Source: Gracilariopsis chorda (Eukaryota; Rhodophyta; Florideophyceae; Gracilariales; Gracilariaceae). Taken from it: a stretch of 64,000 bases of DNA. Of the stretch, positions 54,839 to 64,000 are shown piece by piece. A model generated the notes under the pieces. That model ran no database searches. It had not been told where the DNA came from and worked only from the letters and a program-made list of their open reading frames with translations. The stretch lies in the NCBI GenBank assembly GCA_003194525.1, contig NBIV01000206.1, forward strand, positions 62,001 through 126,000, written 5' to 3'. A program made the position numbers and the translations under genes. Each line of letters opens with the position of its first letter. Within the stretch, counting starts at the first letter, position 1.

Positions 54839-55640
54839 GTCCTAGGAAGCTTCTGAGCTCCGTCACCTTAGTCGTTAAGGTGGCTTCGCGTATCACTTGG
54901 ATCTTCTTCATATCAGAACTTATCCCATTGGAATCCACTACATGTCCTAGTTGTTCTATTTGAGGCTGAGCGAAGTAGCACTTCGATATTTTCAGCTTGA
55001 GGCCATGTTCTGCTATGATTCTTAAGACGCAGATGACATGTTCTACATGATCATCGAGAGTGTCCAAGAAGATAACAACATCATCAATGTATACGCGAGC
55101 AAACGCAACCCTTCCCAATATGGAATCCATCATTCTCTGAAACATTGAGGGTGCATTCTTTAATCCAAATGGCATTACCTCAAATTGATAGGTCCCCTGA
55201 CGGCAGATGAAAGTAGTCATCTCTTTACATCTGGGTCAGGTCCATATTTGCCAGTAGCCTGAGAACAAGTCCAAAGTGGTAAAGAACTTGCATCCACAAA
55301 GGGCATCAAACACTTGATCCATGTGAGGTAATGGCAAAAGTTCTGCTTTCATCACAGAGTTCAACGCTCAGTAGTCGATACAGAAGCGAGGTCTTCCGTC
55401 CTTTTTGAGGGCGATGACAATTGGAAATGACCATTGCAAACAGCTTGGCTTGATGATACCGGCTATTAACATATTGTCGATTTCCTCTTGTACAACCCTG
55501 TATTATTTCGGAGAAAATCTGTGTACACGAGAATGAATAGGTGTATCGGTTTCTAATGTGAACTCATGCATCACTGGTACGCTCACTGGTCGAAAGTCAT
55601 CCAAAGACCAAGCGACTAGTTCTGCGTTTTAAATTATATC
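54765..55640 (-). pseudogene. Gypsy D reverse transcriptase
   Basis: RFCIDY-stop-ALN with TGA at 55368-55370, where RT has Arg; LDLFSGYWQIW-x-stop, a second TGA; then TTFICRQGTYQFEVMPFGL, the active site VYIDDVVIFLD intact, and LGLAGYYRSFIKRFS. A frameshift near 54800 leads into the RNase H frame. Confidence 0.85.
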
Positions 55641-55823
55641 TAGCAACTCTGAGTGCCTTGGTTCGGGAATATGGCGTAACTTGTCATTGATCATTCCCAA
55701 TTGGTCTGGATCTCATGGGACTGCTTCTGTAAGATTAAGAACTCCACCAGGCGTTTCTGATATATCGTTGTTGAATGAGACGAGCAAAACATGGTTTCTG
55801 GTATTATCCGTTGTATTATTTTC

Positions 55824-57427
55824 TCATAGTCGTGGCACACTCCGTAGATCTTCAGAGGGACTCATGCTTGCTGCTGTCTCGTTCATGAGGTGATTTATGG
55901 GCTCTTTTTCTGAGCTGTTAGGAACCATTTGATCCTCAGTTGGCCCGGACGTATCAGATCGCTGGGCTGCTTCACCTTGACCGTTCTCGCTGTTGTCGGT
56001 AGAGCTATTTGCTTTAAGATCTTCGTAGTAGTCAGGTATGACAATTTCTATATGTCCATCATGGTATCGGAGAATGAAATGTCCTTGCCTATCTTGGGAT
56101 ACATGAATATTATCACCAACTTCCCGCCTTTCCTGCGGTTCTCGTTGATCATGCTCGTTATTGGGCAAATTCTGTGAGGGATGAACCTCAGACTCAACTA
56201 TTTCTCCAGTGTATGTCATCACAGGATTCCCTTGTTCATCAATACCAAGTTGGCCTTCAGATGCGCAGGAATCGCTCTCATGCATGTCCTGTTTACCATC
56301 CCGCCCCTCAGGCAGATCTCGAATTTCTTGTGATCCCTCTTCCTAATTGCCTGAGGGGTCCAGACGAGGGCAGAATCTGTCATATTTTCCACTTCTATAC
56401 GAAATATATGATTGATCGAGAAGTCTCGAACTTGTAGAGGTATGGGATCTCCTGGACCCACCACTGGCTCCCTTCGTTCGACAATTATCTCAAGTTTATC
56501 TGAAGTGCGGATGGTCTCAGTAGCTAGACGTGCAATTGCGTGATCCAAAATCGGGATTCGCAATGTTGGATCCGGCGGAACCAATTACGCAGATTCTGTC
56601 GATGACTCCACGCTACTGTTATTCTCGACATCTTTGTATCTTCCCTCTTCGACACTGGTAATGCGTTCAGTGAGTTGTTCTAGTTGCGTACCATCTGTAA
56701 AACGATCACTGAAGACAATTTCATCACCTCTTCTTCCACTTCTTAACTACCCTGGAACCTCTCGTTGCTCGTCGCCTCGGTCTCCTGCTGACGATTGTTC
56801 CGGAGAGGTTGGTGGTGTTCAATCACCTTTCACTTCATGTGGGACGTTTTTACTTCGTTCCTCATTGGTGGTCATGCCCACAATTAAAACGTCTTCGGCG
56901 GATAATTTCTGTAGTGAGGTTAAAGATAACCCGGCATTCCTCTTTTCTGTTTCCAACATGACAACATCTAATTCTTCTTGTTCTGAATCTGATTATGTAT
57001 CGGAAAGAAAGGCTTCCGAATCTGACGTAAAGTCTTCACTGTCTGTTCCAGAGTCTATAGGAGTGTTGCCCATTCTTCCACGCTCATGGTCTAAACAAAG
57101 AGTGACAGCTTTCACTTGGTAGTTGAGTGATAATTCTTGTATCCCCAGGTCAAGACATGCTCCTGGGCGTTGTAAGGTCGGGGAACCTATGATGACACTA
57201 AAGGGAGACTTCTCAACCACGAGGATTTCTAATGGAACCTGTACTGCCCCAAACTTCACTGGAACGTCATGAAGGACTCTGCGCACAATGGTGGTGGTGC
57301 TGTTAGCTACTGTAGTCTTCCTATTTGTCGGGAGTAGTTCCGGCGATAAGTTTTGCGTGAGGTTTGCAGACAACAAATTCGGTAGTGCTCCTAAGTCCAG
57401 CAAGGTTTGTACTTCAGTTCCATACAC
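55824..57427 (-). pseudogene. Gypsy D protease and long acidic linker
   Basis: Protease at 56993-57427 with active site LLDLGALPNLLS (usual DTGA or DSGA) and SVIIGSPTLQRPG. The linker at 55.82-56.58 kb is rich in Asn/Glu/Gln and carries no catalytic motif. Several frame changes. Confidence 0.65.
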
Positions 57428-57844
57428 CTTTACTGGGACTACCGTTAGCCGTCGGGTCTCGTTTATGGCTTCGGCGTAGTTGACAAGCCGAGTGGACGTG
57501 CGCCCGGATAATATGCGACGTAGATCCTCCTGAGCGTCGTCGGCATTACCACGGACAAGCCTGCCGACGGTGATTCCAGAGGAGGCATTTACAAGTTCGT
57601 CAAGAACATTATACTTTCCTGCATGTTCCTCCAGCTTTCATTTCCTGGAAGACTTCCTACGTGGCATCTTTTGTTTCTTCGTAGGCTTCTTAGGACTCAA
57701 TGCGTGTTTCGGCAAGCCATGAGGTTCCTTCTCTATTATTACTGATGGGTTAAGCAGAGAGGGTAACCGCATGGATTCTTCCGGTCGAGGCTGCTTTGGT
57801 ACTGGCGCACCGTCAGCTTTTCTCTTCGTCGTGGTTACGTATTC

Positions 57845-58835
57845 CTAATTAATTTTGTTCTCGAAAACAACGGAGATATTACTTGTTTGTTGGCTGTTCC
57901 GCATGTTATCTCCCTTGTCATTTTTCTTGATTTTAGTCTCACTTTCGGACTCTACTCGAAGGTCCTTGATTCCAACCCTGCACTCAACACCGACATACTT
58001 CTTCGAACACGAGGCCCTTGTGTGGCCGACTTTTCTACAACGCCCGCACCGGGTACTGCGATGAGAGTTCAAGCTGCAACGAGTTGAGTAATGTCTTGGT
58101 TGCTGACAATACGCGCAGAGTCGATCCTCTTCACTTCGTCTATCCACAGCTTGATTCTTCTTGACTAAAGAAGTTAATTGTGCCAGCCGGTTAGTGAGTT
58201 CATCTACTTTGCCTTCGAGAGGAGCGTGAGAGCCTGGATTATCCTTCTGTAGAATTTTCTCCGGGGGCGCAATAACATGTAGGGCACCATGGCAGATGAG
58301 GACCTTTTTTCCAGCCACAAAGGCCCTTACAAGAATTTTCAATGCTTGATAAACTGCCGTTCCGAAAGAAAACAAACTGAGCCAGATCTTAGAATTCCAT
58401 CACAGCTTTCCGAAGCAACCCAAACGTGGCCTCGGAGTTGAATCCTGCCTTCTGGAAACATGTTTCTATTCGTTTCAATGATCCAAACAAGTCATCGTAG
58501 TCTAAACTGTTGGATACAGCCTGGCGAATATACTCCTTGGGTTCTTCAGTCCCGCCAAACCGTCCCAAGAAGGCTGCCTTTACGGTAACATAATTAAATG
58601 CATCAGCAGTGTAATCCCCATCTGAAGCAAAGTTATTATAATAGAATTCGAATGCCTCACCTTCGAGGTAGCCGAGGAACCCCAGTGCCGGTTCCTCGTT
58701 TGACTTTCCTCTGGTAGCGACATTATCATAAAAGAAAAGAACTTTGCAGACGTCCGATGAACATCCATCGAAAGAGACCATACTTGTAACTTCCAAGGAG
58801 TTTGACCCTCCTCGAGAGTACCATGTGAGTGTCAT
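57845..58835 (-). pseudogene. Gypsy D gag with two zinc knuckles
   Basis: Starts with an ATG at 58833-58835 inside the LTR and reads through the primer site (MTLTWYSRGGSNS). Capsid region: ALGFLGYLEGEAFEFYYNNF, KAAFLGRFGG, IETCFQKAGFNSEATFG. Two CCHC knuckles in tandem: CAYCQQPRHYSTRC and CGRCRKVGHTRASC. A break at 58376-58388 separates capsid and nucleocapsid frames. Confidence 0.75.
58793..58823 (-). promoter_or_regulatory. Gypsy D primer-binding site, extended tRNA 3'-end match
   Basis: The element strand reads TGGTACTCTCGAGGAGGG directly after the LTR, the standard TGG start (complement of tRNA CCA). The plus strand shows the tRNA side: a 5-bp T-stem AGGAG/CTCCT with a 7-nt loop TTTGACC, then acceptor strand CGAGAGT, discriminator A and CCA. 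The match to tRNA structure therefore covers about 30 nt. Which tRNA it is cannot be told. Confidence 0.65.
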
Positions 58836-59929
58836 TTTGCACGAGGAAACGACACCGGACCACGACAGTCCTTAATATGCCGCTTCTTAGCCAAGAGAGG
58901 ACAAGAAATTGGTTCGTAGCTCGAAAGTACCAGCACAGGCGTGCAATGCCAATGTAATGAATAGGCAAAAACTGCGACAAAGAAGGAAAATGCAAGGTGG
59001 AAGAGAAACCCGGTAGTGACCGTACAACAAAATGAACGACAGATTACAGGACAATTTAGCAAGGAGACCACACCAGCGGATAACCTTCGCGATCAAAACC
59101 TTAGTTCTATCGTAGTGCTGATGATCAGTCTTAGTAGAGCGCGTTGGTCTACACGTATGACCAAAACCTTAGGTCTAGTACGTGGCCGAAGTCTACGGTG
59201 CTACAAAAGACGGGCCCAAACAAAGGCAGTGTAGTAAAATCACGTAGGAAGATGCGGGAGACCGACACACAACACGTAAAGGGTTGAGTGGTGAAGAGTG
59301 TGGTTGATGGCAGGGAGGAGCAGACTGCTCTAAGAGAAGGTGGGGGTTGCTAAAGAGAGGAGAAGTGGGCTGAACAGAGTTGGCTTGGAGGCCGCCGAGC
59401 TCGGGCTTGTATAGAAAATTGTGCTATTTTCATACGCCCTAGTTCTGCGTACTAGTTCTAAGTAACAACTCATAGTAACCTGTTATTGGACACACCCTTG
59501 CCATGACAGACCAGCTTGGTAATAGGCATTATACCTCTTAGGATATTTTTTTGTGCCTTTGAACGGACGACACTGCGGGGTGGCCGTGTTTGGGCGCTCA
59601 CGAGAGGCATACACGACATGTTGAGCAAAAAAGGAGATATGAAAGGTGTGTGCAGTAACTGACCGAGTAATACCAAATAATGCACAGTATGATTCGGGAG
59701 TGCAGGCTGAGGCAGCAGATAGCTGGCATGCTAAAGCGGCGGAAAAGGAGCGGCGGAGCGGGCGGTAACTTCTGTAGTAACGGCGGTGGGTGGTTGTGCG
59801 GCGGCAGCGCACGGAAAACCGAGCGGCACGCATAATTATGCGTGAGCATGCCCTTGTCATGATGGCAGAGCATGTAAATTTTGGAGGCACGCCCTGCCAT
59901 CATATCAAGGGCATACGTCCACGTTCACA
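58824..59929 (-). repeat. Gypsy D 5' LTR
   Basis: Uninterrupted 1106-bp LTR, tips TGTGA/TCACA. Directly followed on the element strand by the primer-binding site. Confidence 0.93.
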
Positions 59930-59934
59930 GGTAC
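59930..59934. repeat. Gypsy D target-site duplication, right (GGTAC)
   Basis: Identical to 38117-38121. Confidence 0.85.
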
Positions 59935-61258
59935 CACACATTTTGGACGATGCCTCACTGTTCGGATGATCTGGTTCATTCACTTTGAATGGGATGCGCC
60001 CCTATTGGTGTGGGCCCTACATCCGTGCAGAAGGGGTCCGAATTTTTTTCACGGATCCTTTTCTGGGGCATGACCCGTACCAATGGATCCGACTGTTTTT
60101 TCATGCTGTCGGTGGTGCGTTTATCATTGAAAGTGTCGGTTGAGACATCGTCTTGTTGTTCTTCTTTTTTAAGGGCACATATTACCTGATTACGACATTG
60201 CAGTAAAATCAAACTCTACAGGGCAGCATTTCTTTGTCTAGCATGCTAAACTCTATGTACATAAAGCTCCTCGGAAAGGAAGATTTTCTCTGTCCCGTAG
60301 TACCAGTCTCTGTTCATGTCCCCGGAATGTAGCCAATGACTGCTGCTTGCTCTCACCTTGCAGCAGAGGTTTTGTGCTCACTAGGTACTATCTCGGAACA
60401 TGGAAAGATTGGTACCAAGCGTCTACGGGAAAACCCGAGATCGGATCCATTTCGTTCTGACGCGACTCGCCTTTTCCATTCTTTTCTCTGCTATTCCTTC
60501 CCTTTACATCAGAGAACGTCCGCTAAGAGGCACACCACGACAAGGCGGATTCCAATTTGCCTCGTTTTCGTCGTCGAGAAGCACTAAGGACGTTCTACCA
60601 ACCCTTTTTTCTTTACCCTTGGCCATTTCGGGTAGTTGAACCGACCTTACACACGTGCTTTTCTTCAATCCTAACGCAAGTTACGTAAAAACCTTATAAA
60701 ACCATTCAGATCTTTGTACGGGCGGGCCTGTTTTCTTCCATTATGCACGCGATGTAGACATGCTGCGTGACATAAGAGTGCTGCCTCACTTTCCGTAGGA
60801 AACTTCTGACCCTTCCGGGAAACTCAGGGAAAGGCTGGCAAGATCTTCAGGGAAGTGCGTGCGTCGTGTCTACCGTTTCGCACAGCTTAGCGGGGACCAT
60901 TTCTGGACAGTGCCACCCGGATTGCTTGGGACCGTCGGTCTGCCGACTGCCTGGTCGCTTTTACAGACATCCCAAGTAGACGAAAGCGACCACTCCGCCG
61001 ATCGCCTGGGCCAGTTTGATGAAATCCCGTGTCAGACATCGTCGGTGTCTTTCTCCATGTCTTATAATAGGAAGAACGGTATTTCTAGGTCATCGAATGG
61101 AGCTTCTTCTGCTATGGTCACCAAGCGGGAGAAGGTATTTCTCTGAGTGTTCAGGTTCCCATTTTGTATTGCAATTCGTAGTCAGACTCTGATAGCCAAA
61201 GTATCCACAGCAGCTAGCGGCCTCACAGTTTTGCAAGAGATAGTTGCCATGGAAGTGC
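59935..61258. other. no recognisable gene
   Basis: Short ORFs with no motif. This is the DNA flanking the Gypsy D insertion on the right. Confidence 0.35.
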
Positions 61259-61582
61259 CTAGTGATCGGTGTACGCAGTGTAATGCGTTTTCAGTAGACA
61301 AGGACGAAGTGTTTGTAGTGCCCACACCACGGCCAGGCATTCGCTCTCTGAAAGAGAGTAGTTACATTCATGAACGTTCAGGCTTTGAAGCCAGTATCCA
61401 ATCGGGAGGCATTGTTCACCTTCTTTGGTCTGAAACAGGTCGCATCCAACGTGTACCTCACTTGCGTCTGTATCTATTGAATACGGTAGACCGGTTTTCC
61501 GTAGCACTAAAATCTGCGGAGACGTGACTGTCCCCAAGACGGATGAAAAAGCCGAAGCTTTTGGCTCATAAATCTCTTCCAA
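61259..61582 (-). pseudogene. Gypsy E RNase H
   Basis: GLPYSIDTDASEVHVGCDLF (catalytic Asp kept), SLSESECLAVVWALQTLRP, AYTDH followed by TAG at the place of the common Gln, then more stops. The RT thumb and connection upstream are unreadable. Confidence 0.75.
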
Positions 61583-61853
61583 CAGGACTGGTTTTATTTT
61601 TCAAACGAGCTCATTTAGGGGCGCGGCCATCGCCGCGAAGCTGGAGATGAAACGTCGGTATAAGTTGCACAAACTGAGGAAGGATCGTAGCTCCATTTGA
61701 GTCGTCGGGTGTGTTGCTTTTTTCAGGGACTTCACTGGAACTTTGTCGATCGACAATTATCCCAGACGGATTATATGGACGAGATATATCACAGTGTCCG
61801 TAAAAAAACTCATATTTTCGTAGTTTGACATTAATACATCAATCCCGGAGAGC

Positions 61854-62126
61854 TCAAAGAACGTTGCAGACATGCCTCAGGTGCTCTTCCATATTGTTCG
61901 AGAATACGATAGCATCTTCCATATATGCCAAACAGATTTTCCACTTAAAACGGGCAAGTAACATTTCGATCACTCTTTCGAAGCTTGCGAGTGCTTTGGC
62001 TAAACCATACGGCATCCGCAAGAAGCGGAACAACCATTGATGACATAAGAGAGCCGTTTTATCACGTTCCTTCTCCCTGGATGGTACCTCCCAATATCCA
62101 GAATTCGCATCCAGAGCTGTAAGCAC
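61854..62126 (-). pseudogene. Gypsy E reverse transcriptase fragment
   Basis: LDANSGYWEVPSREKERDKT, FRFLRMPYGLAKALASFERV, then the active site CLAYMEDAIVFSNNMEEH, where YLDD has become YMED. It is open on one frame for 90 codons, with no continuation. Confidence 0.8.
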
Positions 62127-62530
62127 GTTCAGTACTTTCGTTCATCCACGGGATGGGGTAGACATCCTTCAGGGTGATCGCTTTGAGCTTGCATTATTCG
62201 ATGCAGAGCAGCCATGTCCTATCCTATTTGGTAGCTAACATGAACGGTGATGCTCAAGGTCATTGGGCTGGTTCTGTAAGATAAGGCCAGCGCGTAGCAT
62301 TTTCTGGACTTGTGACTTCTTTTTGCCCCTTGTCATGGAGCCTGTGCTCTATAGTTCTGCTGGGATATAGGCCGGGTATCGGAGAACAAATCGACGCAGT
62401 TACCGGTGACTCAGATCTTTCCAAGTGATTCATCTGACATTGACGTACTTGCGGAGCATGTCCCGTAACTTCTCACGGTGTTATAGGCTCACATGTCCAA
62501 TGCTTCTAGCTCCTTGATAGGATCAATTTT

Positions 62531-63933
62531 CTAGGTCGAAGCGCCAGTATCTTTTAATGCCTTATTCCCTTCCAACGCGGTCAAGTGGCATACCAGCGTA
62601 CGATTTGGCGGACCTTGTCGACGTTCCCACCTCAGGGAGTACGTGACCCTCCATCCTGCATGCTGGTAGCGTGTTAAGCTTCGGGAATATGGAAATGGCG
62701 CTGCTCGTACGCGATTTACGGCGTAAAGCATCGGATCCTCCTCGGAGACGGGTGTTTCCGTTGACGACACCTCCCTCCTTGGGAGTGGGAGAGCCTCGTC
62801 CCCGACGAGGTGTACCAGATTGTACTCTCCCCAGTTCGAGCTGAGCTGCAAAGAAGCAGATGGAGTTCCTCCTTTGATAAAGAGGACCATTCGCCGTCGG
62901 GTGGGTTTTGAGCCCTCCTTTGCACGGAGTGCGTCACCCTCTGCTTGAGCGTATTGATTCAGTTCGTGATAGTTTATTTTCCGACGTCCTTCTCAGCGTC
63001 GATCAACAATAGTCCTAATAGCGTGGTCCAATCCTTCTACAGACATGGTAAAACGCTCTTCTGCAGAGAATAAACTGCCACATTATAGGAATCCTTGTTG
63101 AGGCGGGTTGAATAGGTGTTTTTCCATTCATCTGATCTTTGGATCGTATCCCGAGTAGTGAGGATGGCTGACTGAATTTTGTTGCCGATTACATACTACT
63201 TCAATAGGTACTTGACTGGCTCGGGCCAGCAAGTTATTCCCATTTCGAGGCCCAGGAAGATCCACAAACCGAGTTTTGTTGATCTTTCGCGGTCTTCTCT
63301 AAGAAATAGGGAAGGGCAATGAAAGCCTCTGACTCACACATCTTGAAGAATCGGTTTCCACCATGAAGCGGGCTAGAAGATCAAATAGCAACATTCAATC
63401 TTCACCAGATTATTCCAGGTCCCTCAGGGTCAACTGCATTCGCTTGATGCAGTCCCTCACCGTTCCTGTCCTGCACAACGTGCGGTTCATGTCCTGATCT
63501 TCCAACCGATCTTATCGATAAGACAAGAGCTTTTAGTACTAAAGAACTCGTCGGCTTCAGCTCCTTGAGTCCAATTTGACGCCGTCCTTTCCCACTGCCA
63601 CGTACAGCACTTTTAGTGACCTTGGTAGCTTTAGACCACGTAGCGCTGGAGCGGCGATGTTCTTTCTCAACATCCGCGTACTCGGTAAAGGAACTGATCT
63701 CTTCGATATAAAGTACTGGAGAAGAGGAATTAGATGCGATGTTGCTTTCTTCGCCCCTGACCATCACCTCTCGAGCAATGAGCCTTCTGTGACATCTCAT
63801 TCTGTACCAGCAGAGAGGCAGTATCAATGATCCGGGTTTGTTCGATCTTCTCTAGGTTTTGATTGATCCAGGCAGTCCGTGCGTCCGACGTAGCTCGGGA
63901 CTTCAGAAGTTTGTTAAAATCGTTTCGTAACAC
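62531..63933 (-). pseudogene. Gypsy E gag and start of protease
   Basis: 62531-62890 ends HLTALEGNKALKDTGAST, which carries the protease DTGAS active site. 63402-63933 is a basic gag N-terminal region (SATWSKATKVTKSAVRGSG). The capsid part between them is broken into short frames. Confidence 0.55.
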
Positions 63934-64000
63934 ACGGATTTTAATTGAGACATCCTTAATCAGTCATAAGAGATCTTCGTACGTAAAGATGTCAAATCCC

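Larger units (their letters stand above)
38122..59929 (-). mobile_element. Gypsy D: complete Ty3/gypsy element, 3' LTR split by a DNA transposon
   Basis: 5' LTR 58824-59929 (1106 bp) and 3' LTR 38122-38907 plus 51948-52265 (1104 bp together) share orientation and sequence along their full length, with tips TGTGAG and GTTCACA. The host duplication GGTAC is perfect at 38117-38121 and 59930-59934. Internal region 52266-58823 (6.6 kb) encodes gag, protease, RT, RNase H and integrase on the minus strand. Without the inserted transposon the element is about 8.8 kb. Several stops and catalytic substitutions show it is dead. Confidence 0.93.
61259..63933 (-). mobile_element. Gypsy E: Ty3/gypsy remnant related to Gypsy C
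   Basis: Minus-strand gag (63.9-62.9 kb), a gag/protease transition region (62.9-62.5), RT (62.1-61.85) and RNase H (61.58-61.26). No integrase on the low side, and the right edge is at or beyond the window end. RT and gag resemble Gypsy C more than A, B, D or F. Confidence 0.7.

Noticed and set aside
1-64000. CRISPR arrays, rRNA genes, bacterial operons
   Set aside because: No direct-repeat/spacer pattern, no rRNA core sequences and no bacterial gene order. The window is eukaryotic nuclear DNA.

Overview
The window is a stretch of repeat-dominated nuclear DNA from a eukaryote. It has spliceosomal introns, LTR retrotransposons of both superfamilies, a Helitron, a tnp2-type DNA transposon, and only a few host-type genes. 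Copia, chromodomain Ty3/gypsy, tnp2 and a ferlin together fit an alga or another protist (alveolate, red alga and stramenopile are all compatible). I cannot name the organism. There is no operon structure and I found no rRNA, tRNA or CRISPR.

Layout. 0-1.7 kb: the end of an unidentified basic protein on the plus strand, convergent with an eIF4G-like MA3-domain gene on the minus strand. 2-15.9 kb: a three-level nest. Gypsy A has its reverse transcriptase split by Gypsy B (3278-13923), and Gypsy B's 3' LTR is split by a Copia element (3417-8794, target duplication TATTT). 17.7-22.6 kb: a decayed Helitron, followed by a 68-bp tandem repeat (22.8-23.15 kb). 25.8-30.8 kb: Gypsy C. 32.0-33.3 kb: an unrecognised decayed plus-strand coding region. 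33.7-37.3 kb: chromodomain Gypsy F fragments with a stray LTR of the Gypsy B family. 38.1-59.9 kb: Gypsy D, a complete element with 1.1-kb LTRs and a perfect 5-bp duplication GGTAC. Its 3' LTR is split by a 13.0-kb DNA transposon (38908 to about 51944) that carries a tnp2 transposase, a long intron-containing ferlin gene, a possible bZIP-like gene and an RNase H fragment. 61.3-63.9 kb: Gypsy E remnant.

Almost every transposon reading frame is broken by stops, frameshifts or lost catalytic residues, so the window is mostly a graveyard. The notable points are the exact reconstruction of the nested insertions, the DNA transposon carrying a ferlin, the way that ferlin's frame is interrupted only by TAA/TAG (nine cases, no TGA), the tRNA-matching primer sites of the Copia and Gypsy D elements, and a Tudor-like insert in the Copia polyprotein. 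All coordinates and domain calls come from reading the sequence by eye. No database search was run.
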